A DNA stretch of 64,000 nt from NCBI GenBank assembly GCA_019310485.1, contig JAFDEF010000009.1, positions 1 through 64,000 of the forward strand, in the 5' to 3' direction. Shown in pieces: positions 25,292 to 34,706 of this stretch; within the stretch, counting starts at the first letter, position 1, and each line of letters opens with the position of its first letter. Both the position numbers and the translations under genes were made by a program. Origin of the DNA: Deltaproteobacteria bacterium. GTDB taxonomy: Bacteria; Desulfobacterota; DSM-4660; Desulfatiglandales; HGW-15. The notes under the pieces were generated by a model, which searched no databases, had not been told where the DNA came from, and was given only the letters and a program-made list of their open reading frames with translations.

Positions 25292-26788
25292 TCAAGCAAG
25301 AGAACTTCTTCGGATTGCGTCTACGATCCGCCTGAAGTGCAGGCCATAGACTGCCATCATCATGGCAAGAGAAAATTTTCTACGGTATTTGAAAAGGCTC
25401 AGGAAAAAAAGCTGCCAATAATAACGCTTCCCCTTTTCGACAACGCCCAGCACCCAAACCGACCTGAGGATCGCCTTCACATCCTGAAGGGTGACTCTTC
25501 TTGGTTTTTTCAGCTGAGGATTGTATTCGCGAAGAAGGGTTTTCACCCGCTCATAGTATTGCTTGTGCGAATAAATGTTTTCAAGAATTTCCCTGTAACC
25601 TCTCTTTAAACGCTCGTAGTCCATTTTGGGTACGAAATTCATCGAACCATCCATATTATCCCCACTAGCCAAATTCAGCAGGCGATTCTCCGATTTCAGG
25701 CGCTGGAAAAGCCTTGTACCTGGAGGTGCATTCAGTAAGCCTACCATGGCTGTCACGATCCCGCTCTTCTGAATGAAGTTCACCATTTGTTCAAAAATGC
25801 CTGGTGAATCATGGTCGAAACCCACTATAAACCCTGCCGAAACCCTGAGACCTCGCCTTTGCAAAAATCTCACGGAGCCCAGCAAGTCCCTGTGCAAATT
25901 CTGAGATTTTCCGCACTCAGCCAGACTTTCGTCGTTTGGTGTCTCAATACCAGTGAACACAGAATGGAAACCCGCTTCCACCATGAGCTGGACCAGCTCG
26001 GGATCATCTGCCAGGTTAATAGAGGCCTCGGTGGTGAACTCAAAGGGATAACTGCGTCTCCTACCCCAGTCGATCAATGCCGGCAACATTTCTGCTTTAA
26101 GCTTTTTCTTGTTACCTATGAAATTGTCGTCAACAACAAATATGCCACCCCGCCACCCAAGCTCATACAATGATTGCAGCTCGGCTAAGAATTGCTCTTT
26201 GCTTTTTGTTCGCGGCTTGTGCCCGTTTAGCATAGTCACGCTGCAGAATTCGCAATTAAAGGGACATCCCCTGGAGTATTGAAGATACATTGTCGCATAA
26301 GCTTTCATGTCCAGGAGATCCCAAAGCGGAACCGGTGTCAGCGAAATGTCAGGAAACTTCGAGGAGGTGTACATATGTTTTGGGCTGCCACTTTTTAAGT
26401 CTTCAAGGAACATGGGAAGGGTAATTTCCGCCTCGTTTAGAACAAAGTGATCCACGCCATCAAATTCCTCGTGCTCGATTGTTGCCATTGGACCGCCGGC
26501 AACGACTTTTACCCCAAGCTCGTTGCAGCGTTTGATCACATCTTTGAAAGAGGCCTTCTGTATGTTCATGCCACTCACGAAAACATAGTCTGCCCACAGG
26601 ATGTCTTTGTCTCTCAAAGGAGCCACGTTCATATCAATCAATTTCTTTTCCCACTCCCCCGGTAGCATAGCAGCTACAGTGAGCAATCCCAGTGGAGGAC
26701 CGTCTGCTTTTTTCGAGATAAATCTTAGAGCGTGACGAAATCCGTAGAAAGTGGAGGGCGTCTCTGGATAAACAAGTAAGACTCTCAT
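25292..26788 (-). CDS. B12-binding-domain radical SAM protein (DUF4070, HpnP-like)
   Basis: A 498-residue protein with an N-terminal cobalamin-binding-like domain (MRVLLVYPETPSTFYGF, residues 1-150) and a radical SAM core with CxxxCxxC in YSRGCPFNCEFC. A DUF4070-type C-terminal domain (FRRIVDAIRR near the end) follows. The whole layout, including AAMLPGEWEKKLIDMNV and VDDNFIGNKKKLK, matches the group containing hopanoid C-2 methylase HpnP, but many members have other substrates. AAGGAGG lies 6 bases before the ATG. No hopanoid genes are in the window, so the substrate is open. Confidence 0.82.
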   Translation of the reverse strand: MRVLLVYPETPSTFYGFRHALRFISKKADGPPLGLLTVAAMLPGEWEKKLIDMNVAPLRDKDILWADYVFVSGMNIQKASFKDVIKRCNELGVKVVAGGPMATIEHEEFDGVDHFVLNEAEITLPMFLEDLKSGSPKHMYTSSKFPDISLTPVPLWDLLDMKAYATMYLQYSRGCPFNCEFCSVTMLNGHKPRTKSKEQFLAELQSLYELGWRGGIFVVDDNFIGNKKKLKAEMLPALIDWGRRRSYPFEFTTEASINLADDPELVQLMVEAGFHSVFTGIETPNDESLAECGKSQNLHRDLLGSVRFLQRRGLRVSAGFIVGFDHDSPGIFEQMVNFIQKSGIVTAMVGLLNAPPGTRLFQRLKSENRLLNLASGDNMDGSMNFVPKMDYERLKRGYREILENIYSHKQYYERVKTLLREYNPQLKKPRRVTLQDVKAILRSVWVLGVVEKGKRYYWQLFFLSLFKYRRKFSLAMMMAVYGLHFRRIVDAIRRSSLA

Positions 26789-27355
26789 GGTGTTTCCTCC
26801 TTCCCTGCTGGCAGGAAAAACAAGCCATGGTGGTTAACCTGGCAAAACAAAACCTGAGTGAAACCTGTGAGGAAATCCCCAGTTCGTCATGATGTCTCCC
26901 TTCAGCTTAAACTCTGATCTTGAAATAGGGGCCCGCCAAAGGTTACTAAACCTTCTTACCATGCGGCCAAGAAAGAATTATCCTTTGATCAGAATACGCC
27001 TTCAAACTATGAGAGATTCTCAAGTGATAATTGTTATGGTGTCCTCTTCCGCCAAATTTTCGGTAGGCATAGAAAAATAATGAACTACCCCGCCGCAAGC
27101 GGACGGAGTATCAACCGGAAATTTTCTTAACCGCCCCAAGGGGCGGGGAATCACACCCTTGTCCGCCTCTGGCGGGCTCCTCCGCCTCTGGCGGATTGAT
27201 GAAGCAATTAGCACATGAGCAGTCTGCTGTCAAGCTTGGTGAGCAAAGTCCAAGGGAATTCTTAGGCTTTGACAATTTGAGCAAATAAAGCGAAAATAAG
27301 TATGGTTTTTTGCTGGCTAGGTCAGAATGGTGCCAAAAGCAGAGAAGGATAACAA
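26789..27355. other. divergent intergenic region with repeat copy 9
   Basis: These 567 bases separate the radical SAM gene from the cyclase gene. Only repeat copy 9 and a possible -35 for the cyclase (TTGACA at 27269-27274, no good -10) are recognised. A 63-codon rightward frame at 26889-27080 shows no coding signs. Confidence 0.5.
27082..27198 (+). repeat. tripalindromic dispersed repeat, copy 9
   Basis: Starts TGAACTACCCC. P1 has CCCCGCCGCAAGCGGACGGA, P2 is CCGCCCCAAGGGGCGG and P3 occurs twice. It is isolated from the 11-16 kb cluster of copies by 11 kb. Confidence 0.9.
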
Positions 27356-28543
27356 GTGTCAGACGCAAAACGCTTACAGCAGCTTGCCAGAGAGGCAGAG
27401 ACTTACCGCAGGCAGGGTCTTCTAGAAGAAGCGAGAAAAAAGTACCTTACCCTTTTAGACTTTGTAAAATCTCATAAGCAGTTTTCCACAAACAGATCTT
27501 TATTGAGTTCCCTCCGTAATAAAATCCAGCTCATAGAAAAAGAAATCGAAAATACTCTGCTGGACCAGGATATCCCTGAACTCCCCGAAGATACTCAGCA
27601 GCTTATTGGCAGATTGTTTTCATTTTCGAACAATCAAGACATCGCGGCAGTGGAAAGTGCTGTTGCGCTGGCCAAGTTCGGACAGTACGAAACAGCTCTA
27701 GCTGAATTTCAAAAACTATTGACAAGAGACCTCTCAACAGAAACAGAGGGCAAAGGGGATGAAATTGCCGGATATTTCAGAACAATGATCCGAGAGTTGA
27801 GAGAGGCCTATGCCGATATTAGAGAGCAAAGGGCCAAACTGAAACATTATGCCAAGGAGGTTGCACTTTCGTATGAGAAGGTTAAAAAGGACGAGATATT
27901 GAAGAATAAGCTGCGCCGGTACGTCGGACAGAACTTGCTGGAGCGCCTGGTACGTTCGAGCAATGAGGTAGTTATTGATAATGAAAGGAGGGAGGTTACT
28001 GTTCTTTTTGCAGACATAAGGGGGTTTACAACGATCTCAGAGAAGATGGCCGCAGATCACGTGGTGGCAATGCTGAATGAGTACTTTTCCCTGATGGTGG
28101 AAGTCATCTCGAACAATTACGGTATTCTCGACAAGTTCATTGGTGACGAGCTCATGGCTGTATTTGGACTTATATCCTCGAACAATGCTTCTCCCTCATA
28201 TTATGCTGTGAAAACTGCTATAGAGATGCAGGGAGCCACTGAAGAGCTCATGCAGACCCGCAGGCGCCTTAAGAAGCAAACATTTGAAATCGGAATCGGG
28301 ATAAATACCGGGAATGCAATAGTGGGAAGCGTCGGTTCAAAGGACAGAATGGACTACACTGTGATAGGCGATTGCGTAAACACTGCGGCAAGACTGCAAT
28401 CGGTGGCAAAAGGAGGAGAAATCATTATTAGCGATGAAGTTTACAAACGCGCAAAAGAATATTTCAACATTAAGAAGAAAGGTAAGGTCCGGCTCAGGAA
28501 CAAGAAAAAACCACTACTTTGCTACCGCGTATTAAGAAAATAG
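27356..28543 (+). CDS. class III adenylate/guanylate cyclase
   Basis: A 395-residue soluble protein. Residues 1-180 are helical, with a TPR-like start (LARE...YRRQGLLEEARKKYL) and a coiled-coil linker. Residues 200-395 are a class III cyclase domain. Both metal-binding aspartates are present (LFADIRGFTTIS and DKFIGDELMAVFG), together with the substrate-selecting Lys (LDKF) and Asp (MDYTVIG). The transition-state Asn and Arg (NTAARLQ) are also present. The Lys/Asp pair points to ATP, so cAMP is the likely product. The start is GTG with AGAAGGA 6 bases before. No membrane segment or receiver domain is seen. Confidence 0.88.
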   Translation: MSDAKRLQQLAREAETYRRQGLLEEARKKYLTLLDFVKSHKQFSTNRSLLSSLRNKIQLIEKEIENTLLDQDIPELPEDTQQLIGRLFSFSNNQDIAAVESAVALAKFGQYETALAEFQKLLTRDLSTETEGKGDEIAGYFRTMIRELREAYADIREQRAKLKHYAKEVALSYEKVKKDEILKNKLRRYVGQNLLERLVRSSNEVVIDNERREVTVLFADIRGFTTISEKMAADHVVAMLNEYFSLMVEVISNNYGILDKFIGDELMAVFGLISSNNASPSYYAVKTAIEMQGATEELMQTRRRLKKQTFEIGIGINTGNAIVGSVGSKDRMDYTVIGDCVNTAARLQSVAKGGEIIISDEVYKRAKEYFNIKKKGKVRLRNKKKPLLCYRVLRK

Positions 28544-28545
28544 AA

Positions 28546-28639
28546 TGGCGGAGAGAGAGGGATTCGAACCCTCGGTAGGGCTTTTAACCCTACACTCGCT
28601 TAGCAGGCGAGCGCCTTCAGCCAACTCGGCCATCTCTCC
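28546..28639 (-). tRNA. tRNA-Ser (GCU)
   Basis: Minus-strand cloverleaf with acceptor GGAGAGA/TCTCTCC, anticodon GCT in CGCCTGCTAAGCG, a long variable arm (GTAGGG...CCCTAC), T loop GGTTCGAATCC, discriminator G and an encoded CCA. The long variable arm confirms serine. Confidence 0.95.
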
Positions 28640-28744
28640 GCGGACCATCAGCTTTAACTTACACTCCCGCCCCCAGGGAGGCAAGAAATATCGAAAGCCG
28701 ATCATTATTATGAGCTCAGTAAGCCCATAGGTAATACCTTTTTC

Positions 28745-28832
28745 TGGCGGAGGGAGTAGGATTCGAACCCACGGTCCCTTTCGGGACAACGGTTTTCAAG
28801 ACCGCCGCCTTAAACCACTCGGCCATCCCTCC
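28745..28832 (-). tRNA. tRNA-Ser (UGA)
   Basis: Minus-strand cloverleaf with acceptor GGAGGGA/TCCCTCC, anticodon TGA in GGTCTTGAAAACC, variable arm GTCCCGAAAGGGAC, T arm GGGTTCGAATCC, discriminator G and encoded CCA. It lies 105 bases upstream of the tRNA-Ser (GCU) in the same direction, so the two may be transcribed together. Confidence 0.95.
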
Positions 28833-29101
28833 ATCAATTCCATGAATTTTCCAAAATTTCTCGACTTTAAGCCGAAGTCCTTATTCAATTCGCCGGAAAT
28901 GCCTTGATCTATTCTGGATAGTCTGGTGCTAGCTTTCCCTGAGTCCTCACCTCGGCCCTTTACCATGGCCGGATACAGTATACATGGACGTTACCAAGCA
29001 TGCAATGAGGACTAAGAGCTTTAATTTTATTAAGTTAACACGCGTAGAGCAAAGAGTCAAAAGCTTTTGCCCCCCTGTTTTTTCCGCCAATCTGTGGCGG
29101 T

Positions 29102-29794
29102 TCAAGCTCCGGGTCTCTCTGATCCTTTCTCCCACAAATAGGGAGTTATTCTCTCTCTCATCAGCCTGATCGTTTCACGATAGTCGTTACTGTAGAAAAT
29201 TGCAGAGCCAGCCACGAATACATTCGCACCGGCAGATGAAACAATCGCGATTGTCTCGGGATTAATTCCGCCGTCAACTTCAATATCAACTTCCAGGCCC
29301 CTTTCATCGACCATTTTCCTTAAGGCTTTTATCTTGGGCACCACCTGGGGGATGAATTCTTGGGCTTCGAACCCAGGGTTCACGGTCATCACAAGAACCA
29401 TATTCAAATCTTCGAGCACATATTGAATCATCTCAAGAGGTGTAGCAGGGTTTAGTGATACACCGGGCTTGACTCCCGCCTTCATTATGTACTGCAATGA
29501 CCTGTGCAGGTGATTGACCGCCTCAACGTGGATGGTGATCATGTCAGCACCCGCATCGACAAAACTGGTTATAAACTCATCTGGGGCGGAGATCATCAAG
29601 TGCACGTCGAGCGGGAGTTTAGTTACCTTCCGAACCGCCTTCACCACCAAAGGCCCTGCCGTAATGTTGGGAACAAAGTGCCCATCCATTATGTCCACGT
29701 GAATAAGATCTGCTCCGGCCTCTTCAACTGCTTTTACCTCTTCTCCAAGCCTGGTAAAATCTGCAGAAAGTATTGAGGGTGCAATTTTCCCCAT
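29102..29794 (-). CDS. rpe: ribulose-phosphate 3-epimerase
   Basis: Interconverts ribulose 5-phosphate and xylulose 5-phosphate. It is a TIM barrel of about 230 residues with the family motifs IAPSILSADFTRLGEE, the metal-site HVDIMDGHFVPNIT, HLMI, VMTVNPGFEAQEF, and EVDGGINPETI. ATG at 29794 is chosen because AAGGAGG lies 5 bases before it; an in-frame TTG six codons upstream is less likely. It is last in the def-fmt-DUF116-rsmB-rpe group. Confidence 0.96.
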   Translation of the reverse strand: MGKIAPSILSADFTRLGEEVKAVEEAGADLIHVDIMDGHFVPNITAGPLVVKAVRKVTKLPLDVHLMISAPDEFITSFVDAGADMITIHVEAVNHLHRSLQYIMKAGVKPGVSLNPATPLEMIQYVLEDLNMVLVMTVNPGFEAQEFIPQVVPKIKALRKMVDERGLEVDIEVDGGINPETIAIVSSAGANVFVAGSAIFYSNDYRETIRLMRERITPYLWEKGSERPGA

Positions 29795-29940
29795 CTTTTC
29801 CTCCTTGCTCAAAACCCACGTTATTTACCGCCGCGCCAGACGCTATCCAAGCATATCACAAATGCCCTTCCGCTCCGACCCCCTGACACCGAAGCCATTT
29901 CCTCTCTCCGACAGCCTCCGGGACATTGATGAGCAGCCAC

Positions 29941-31299
29941 CTATCTTCTTACAAAAAGAGCACCAAAAAATCCATCCATTTGATGAACATGAGGGAAAGT
30001 CCTAAAAAAGCCATTTGCATCAATCAACACTTTGGCCCATTCAGGTGCATTTTCGCGCAAATCCTCCAAATACGCTCCATTTTGGCTTGCTAGAAAGTGC
30101 TCTACCACGCCTTCGTTTTCCTCTCTGGAAATAGTGCAGGTTATGTAGAGCATTCTCCTCCCTTGTCTCAACACAGAAAAAGCCGCGTGAAGCATCTTTT
30201 TTTGAATTTCGGCAAGACGGGGAATATCCTCTTCTTTCTTTTTCCACTTGGCATCCGGATGCCTTGAAATTACCCCGAGTCCCGAGCACGGTGCATCCAC
30301 CATGATCAAATCAAATTTTGGGGCGAATAGGAATGAAAGAGACCTGCTAGCATCTGCAACAACCTGGTTGATACTTTGGATCCCAAGACGTGCCGCGCTT
30401 GAAGCCAGGGCAAGGAGTTTCCTGTGATTCAAGTCAAGGGCAATCACGAGGCCTATATCCCCCATCAGCTCAGCCAGATGGGTGGTTTTTCCCCCATAAC
30501 CGGCGCATACATCTAGAACCCGATCTCCAGGGTGTGGACTGAGCAGAAACGAGCAGATCTGAGCTGCCTGGTCCTGGACCTGAAAAAACCCTTTACTGAA
30601 TGATTGAAGCAGATCCACTCTGCCCCTCAAATCTTCCAAGAACAGACCCGCTGGACAATGCGCAGTGGGCTGTGCTCTCACCCCTTCCTCTTCAAGATGC
30701 CTGATGAGGCTTTCTCGGCTCAGCCTCAGACGATTTGCCCTGATTGTGGTTACAGGAACCCTGTTTCCGGCTGCCAGGAGACGCTCGGTAAAATCAACTC
30801 CCAACTCCCTGAGCCATTTATTCACTATCCACTCGGGGTAAGAATAGTAAACCGAGAGAAAGAGTACAGGATCTTTTGCTCTGTCAGGAAAGAATATTTG
30901 ATCGTTGCGCCTGCATACATTTCGCAAAACTGCATTGACATAAGAGACGACATGCCTGCCATTTCGTTTCTTGACCTGCATTACCGCCTCGTTTACCGCA
31001 GCAGAATCAGGGATCCTATCCAGAAATAGTATTTGATAGAGGGCTAATCGCAGGATATTTAAAACGCGAGGGCTGACTTTCTTGAGAGAGAAATCGCTAA
31101 ACTGCTCTATAATCCAGTCAAGCCTTAGGCGCCACCTGAGTACACCCTGAACAAGGTTGGTTGTAAAAGCCTTATCCCTTTCATCGAGATAAGGACTTGA
31201 CTCAAAAAAAGCGTTCAGCGCATCCGCAGAGTATACTGCTCTACTGTGCTGTTCTGTCAGTATCCTTAGGGCTAAGTCCCTTGGTGTCTCCGGCTTCAT
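29941..31299 (-). CDS. rsmB: 16S rRNA m5C967 methyltransferase RsmB
   Basis: A 452-residue SAM-dependent methyltransferase that makes m5C967 in 16S rRNA. Residues 1-140 are a NusB-like RNA-binding domain (TTNLVQGVLRWRLRLDWII). The catalytic domain has SAM-binding VLDVCAGYGGKTTHLAE, the PC motif in MVDAPCSGLGVI and the second cysteine in YITCTISREENE. The start overlaps the 3' end of the DUF116 gene by 59 bases. The def-fmt-rsmB order is common in bacteria. Confidence 0.95.
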   Translation of the reverse strand: MKPETPRDLALRILTEQHSRAVYSADALNAFFESSPYLDERDKAFTTNLVQGVLRWRLRLDWIIEQFSDFSLKKVSPRVLNILRLALYQILFLDRIPDSAAVNEAVMQVKKRNGRHVVSYVNAVLRNVCRRNDQIFFPDRAKDPVLFLSVYYSYPEWIVNKWLRELGVDFTERLLAAGNRVPVTTIRANRLRLSRESLIRHLEEEGVRAQPTAHCPAGLFLEDLRGRVDLLQSFSKGFFQVQDQAAQICSFLLSPHPGDRVLDVCAGYGGKTTHLAELMGDIGLVIALDLNHRKLLALASSAARLGIQSINQVVADASRSLSFLFAPKFDLIMVDAPCSGLGVISRHPDAKWKKKEEDIPRLAEIQKKMLHAAFSVLRQGRRMLYITCTISREENEGVVEHFLASQNGAYLEDLRENAPEWAKVLIDANGFFRTFPHVHQMDGFFGALFVRR

Positions 31300-32107
31300 G
31301 TGCTAAAAAGGTAGCAATCCCTTCTTCAACAAGTTCCAGGTCAACATCCGTATCATAGCAAGGGCCATTGGGCCTCCTGTTCAGGATACCATAGACGGGA
31401 ATCGGGTAAGTATCTTGTATTCCACTAGTCAGGTCTCTCTCGCATGCCACTCCAATGATCATTTCCGGTTTCTTGTCCACGACGATTTTTCTGGCCAACG
31501 TTCCCCCTGTTGCGACAGCAATGGAAATATCGTATTTTCGAGACAGTTCGACCAGATTCTTTATTTTGCATTTTCCACAACCCTTGCAATTTTCAACATT
31601 ACCTGTTATCCGCACAGGACAATCGTGGAACTGAAGACATTGCGGGAGCAAGATCAGTAACTTGCTTGGGGGCACACGCCTTGCCTCAGCAGCGACCAGC
31701 TGGTTGTTAACCATTATAAATGCCCTCCTGACCCTATCCTTGTCTATGCCAACGCAGCGTCCGGCAAGCACCAAAAGAGGGAAGAGGAACCGTATCACGA
31801 CACCGCGGATTTTTCTGTTAAAAAACAAATTCTTGCCGCGGATAATGGTAAATACGAGAGTCAGTCCACCTCCTATAAGAAACATCACGATGAGGCCAAA
31901 GAGCACAGCCATAATCAGGGGGAGATGGCGATTGATATTGGAAAAGCCTATGTAGGGCACCAGCCAGAGCACTACTGCTGCCACGACAAGGCCGAGACAG
32001 GTCAGAAGCAGCAACAGTATGAATGTCCATTTTTCAGGCTTCTGGTTTTGGGTCTGGGATCCAAGCTCTTTCGTAATTCTTGAAAGGGATCTACCCTTTT
32101 CCGCCAT
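31241..32107 (-). CDS. DUF116 membrane protein
   Basis: A 288-residue protein. Residues about 25-120 contain three membrane segments (FILLLLLTCLGLVVAAVV, LIMAVLFGLIVMFLIGG and one around FLFPLLVLAG). The C-terminal soluble domain is DUF116, with a cysteine cluster CPVRITGNVENCKGCGKCKI that resembles an iron-sulfur or zinc site, then IAVATGGTLARKIV and MIIGVACERDL. Function unknown. It sits between fmt and rsmB in the translation operon and overlaps rsmB by 59 bases. Confidence 0.85.
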   Translation of the reverse strand: MAEKGRSLSRITKELGSQTQNQKPEKWTFILLLLLTCLGLVVAAVVLWLVPYIGFSNINRHLPLIMAVLFGLIVMFLIGGGLTLVFTIIRGKNLFFNRKIRGVVIRFLFPLLVLAGRCVGIDKDRVRRAFIMVNNQLVAAEARRVPPSKLLILLPQCLQFHDCPVRITGNVENCKGCGKCKIKNLVELSRKYDISIAVATGGTLARKIVVDKKPEMIIGVACERDLTSGIQDTYPIPVYGILNRRPNGPCYDTDVDLELVEEGIATFLAHEAGDTKGLSPKDTDRTAQ

Positions 32108-32109
32108 AT

Positions 32110-33084
32110 CTATTTCCCCAAAATGCTCCCCTCAGGCATAAGAAATCCTCTCAGGAAATCGTCAACCGGAAGCTTTTTTCGCCCTGGGTATTGCATCTCT
32201 CTTATAGCAATCAGTCCCCTTCCTGTCTCAACAAGCAGTTCTTTGTCTATGTGCGCCAATATTTTCCCCGCAACAACGTCAACACGTCCAGCATCAACCA
32301 CTCTTGATGCAAATAGCTTTATTCTCTGGCCCTGAAACAGGGTGTAAGCACCGGGCTTGGGATCAAACGCCCTGATGCGCGCTGATACCTGTTCTGCCGA
32401 CTCTCTCCAATCCACTTCATAAAGGCTGGGCTCAATCTTTGGAGCATAACTCGCATTAGAGTGATCCTGGGGTATCTCCACAATAGCGTCTTCAACCATT
32501 TTCTCCAGGAATTCCACTATTAATTTTCCAGCTCGTTGCGCCAGCCTATCATGCAAATGCCCTGCTGTTTCATTGTCTAAAATGGGAACTTTCGCCTGAA
32601 AAAGGATAGGGCCCGTATCCAGTCCCTCGTCCATTCGCATTATAGTAAGGCCTGTTACCGGTTCTCTGTTCAGTATAGCCCACTGGATTGGAGCGGCCCC
32701 TCGGAGCTTTGGTAGAAGAGATGCATGAACATTAACTATACCCCATCTTGGAATCTCCAGCAGGTTTTTCTTCAGAATCTGGCCAAAGGCGACAACTATA
32801 ATCAGGTCGGGCTTTTTGCCTCTTATAAAAGCGCAAAACCTTTCGTCTGAAGCTTCTTCAGGCTCAAGAGTCTCTAGCCCATGGTCGCGGGCAACTTGCT
32901 TTACAGGTGAAGAAATTATCTTCCTGCCCCTTCCCCTAGGCCTGTCCGGCTGGGATACAACGGCAACAACATTGTGTCCAGCCCCAATAAGAGCCCTCAG
33001 AGAAGGAACGGCGAATTCCGGTGTCCCCATAAATACGAGCCTGGGCCGGAGAGGAAACTTCTCTTTTGGGAGCCTGCCAGTCAT
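32110..33084 (-). CDS. fmt: methionyl-tRNA formyltransferase
   Basis: Formylates Met-tRNAfMet with 10-formyl-tetrahydrofolate; 324 residues. Family motifs: RLVFMGTPEFAVPSLRALI, VSQPDRPRGRGRK, catalytic NVHASLLPKLRGAAPIQWAI (Asn, His) and MRMDEGLDTGPIL with the Asp. The C-terminal OB-like domain has IRAFDPKPGAYT. The ATG overlaps the def stop (TGATG), implying coupling. Confidence 0.97.
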   Translation of the reverse strand: MTGRLPKEKFPLRPRLVFMGTPEFAVPSLRALIGAGHNVVAVVSQPDRPRGRGRKIISSPVKQVARDHGLETLEPEEASDERFCAFIRGKKPDLIIVVAFGQILKKNLLEIPRWGIVNVHASLLPKLRGAAPIQWAILNREPVTGLTIMRMDEGLDTGPILFQAKVPILDNETAGHLHDRLAQRAGKLIVEFLEKMVEDAIVEIPQDHSNASYAPKIEPSLYEVDWRESAEQVSARIRAFDPKPGAYTLFQGQRIKLFASRVVDAGRVDVVAGKILAHIDKELLVETGRGLIAIREMQYPGRKKLPVDDFLRGFLMPEGSILGK

Positions 33085-33608
33085 CAAGTATTAGACACCT
33101 TGCTTTTCTTCATCATCTTCTTGAGCTTCTTCTTATAAAGAGCCCTCTTGAGGCTGCTGACATAATCAATAAAGAGTTTCCCCTTAAGGTGATCAATCTC
33201 ATGCTGGAGACATATTGCAAGCAGTCCTTCTGCTTCAATATCCACCGGCCTCCCATGTCTGTCAAATCCCCGCACTTTCACCATTGCTGATCTTGCGACT
33301 TCAGCAGAAAAATCAATAACGCTGAGGCAGGCCTCGTCAAATACAATCCTCCCCTCGCTGGATACTATCTCAGGATTGATCAGAACAGAGAGATTTCGAC
33401 CCTTATCTTTGGGGGTGAGATCATATACCACAATACTTTTGGCCACCCCCACCTGATTTGCTGCAAGGCCTATGCCAGGGGCCGCATACATGGTTTCCGC
33501 CATTTGGTCTATCAATTTCTGGGTCTCCTCATCTATGTCCACTACCTCTTCTGTGGATGTGCGCAGCACAGGATCGGGGTATGTATATATCTTTAGAGTC
33601 TCGGACAT
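33084..33608 (-). CDS. def: peptide deformylase
   Basis: Metalloenzyme that removes the formyl group from new proteins; 174 residues from ATG 33608 (MSETLKIYTYPDPVLR). Motif 1 is GIGLAANQVG and motif 3 is QHEIDHLKG with both metal-binding His and the catalytic Glu. Motif 2 is EACLSV in place of the usual EGCLSVP; the cysteine ligand is kept. The open frame extends 68 codons further upstream, but that part does not look like the family. First of the def-fmt-DUF116-rsmB-rpe group. Confidence 0.95.
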   Translation of the reverse strand: MSETLKIYTYPDPVLRTSTEEVVDIDEETQKLIDQMAETMYAAPGIGLAANQVGVAKSIVVYDLTPKDKGRNLSVLINPEIVSSEGRIVFDEACLSVIDFSAEVARSAMVKVRGFDRHGRPVDIEAEGLLAICLQHEIDHLKGKLFIDYVSSLKRALYKKKLKKMMKKSKVSNT

Positions 33609-33948
33609 GCTTACTTCAAAGTTCCCCCTTTCTGTCTTGCTAGTGAGTGACTCCCAGGTGATGCTTGTGCAAAAAGACTCACTGCTTGGAACCAGAGAAA
33701 TTCTACATCCTCTGCTATAAGAAATCAAGGCAACCCCCAAACCCTTCTGCGCTTGCTTTCCTTTGCCGAAATTTTCTGCTGGAGATATTTTATAAAAGGA
33801 GTGGGTTTCCACTAATCAGCGACCACCGCGAGGATCGCTGGATTAATAACGATTTAGTTTTCTCTTGACAATTCGAGCAGATTCAATGTTATATGATAAG
33901 TTCGAAAATTTGTAGCACAGAAGAAAGCGAGTGAAGGAGGAATTTGCT

Positions 33949-34161
33949 GTGAGTGAAGTTACTGCTCCGATGGGAGGAAAGATAATTGAAGTGAAAGTCC
34001 AGGTTGGAGATACAGTTCATGAAAACGATGAGGTTATAATCCTTGAAGCAATGAAAATGGAATTGCCCATTGTGGCAACAGCCTCAGGGACCGTAAAAGA
34101 GATAAAATGCAAAAAAGGTGATGCAGTAGAAGCAGAGGCGGTTTTGCTTGTCCTGGAGTAA
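33949..34161 (+). CDS. biotin carboxyl carrier protein
   Basis: A 70-residue free-standing biotinyl domain. The biotin lysine is in EAMKME, with VTAPMGGKIIEVKVQVGD at the start and a second half typical of the fold (ASGTVKEIKCKKGDAV). The GTG at 33949 is preferred to the GTG at 33931 because AAGGAGG lies 8 bases before it. It converges with the decarboxylase gamma-like and beta genes and probably carries CO2 to that sodium pump. The carboxyltransferase (alpha) subunit is not in the window. Confidence 0.88.
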   Translation: MSEVTAPMGGKIIEVKVQVGDTVHENDEVIILEAMKMELPIVATASGTVKEIKCKKGDAVEAEAVLLVLE

Positions 34162-34187
34162 AACGAAGGCTCTTTTGGATCCTGGCT

Positions 34188-34661
34188 TTATTTCTTGGCA
34201 GGAATCGCCTTTTTGGTCGTTCTAAAGAGAATAGCTCCATAAATCGACATGCCTGCGAACAGGCAAAGCAATACGACGAATACCCCGATAAACCTGAGAA
34301 TAAGAGTACCCATTATCCAGGTCCAGTTATCCTTAACGATGACAATACTGGTCATGCCCTGGTGCTGTTTCTTTGAGATAGTCACAGAGTGCCAGGGGTT
34401 ATTACTGTCATCTTCAATATAGGTTGATTCGGGCCAGTCACGAATCCTGATATCTTTAAGATTTTTGAATGCTTTCTTGTAAAACTCGGCGACCTTATCA
34501 TGCTGAAGAGGGCTTAGCATCTCAATCCTCTTCTTCGTTTTGAGCACTGTTTTGGCTCCCGGGATCAAGGGCACGCCCAAAAAATCTTCAGCTATTGCAA
34601 ATCCGGGAATCATCGCAATAAATAACCAAAAGGTACCCATCAAAAAAGCTTTCTTTTTCAT
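34188..34661 (-). CDS. OadG-like small subunit with an extra periplasmic domain
   Basis: A 157-residue protein with an N-terminal signal peptide (KKKAFLMGTFWLFIAMIPG), a periplasmic domain of about 85 residues, and a C-terminal membrane segment (LILRFIGVFVVLLCLFAG) with a short basic tail. The last part resembles gamma subunits of sodium-pumping decarboxylases, and the gene follows the beta subunit by 45 bases. Typical gamma subunits lack the periplasmic part, so this may be a variant or a different accessory protein. AGAGG lies 6 bases before the ATG. Confidence 0.6.
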   Translation of the reverse strand: MKKKAFLMGTFWLFIAMIPGFAIAEDFLGVPLIPGAKTVLKTKKRIEMLSPLQHDKVAEFYKKAFKNLKDIRIRDWPESTYIEDDSNNPWHSVTISKKQHQGMTSIVIVKDNWTWIMGTLILRFIGVFVVLLCLFAGMSIYGAILFRTTKKAIPAKK

Positions 34662-34706
34662 TTCAATCCTCTCAATCATACCCCTTTCTCACAAGTACTG
34701 ACTAAT

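Noticed and set aside
27111-27368. 85-codon leftward frame over repeat copy 9
   Set aside because: Translated repeat sequence; it also overlaps the start of the cyclase gene.
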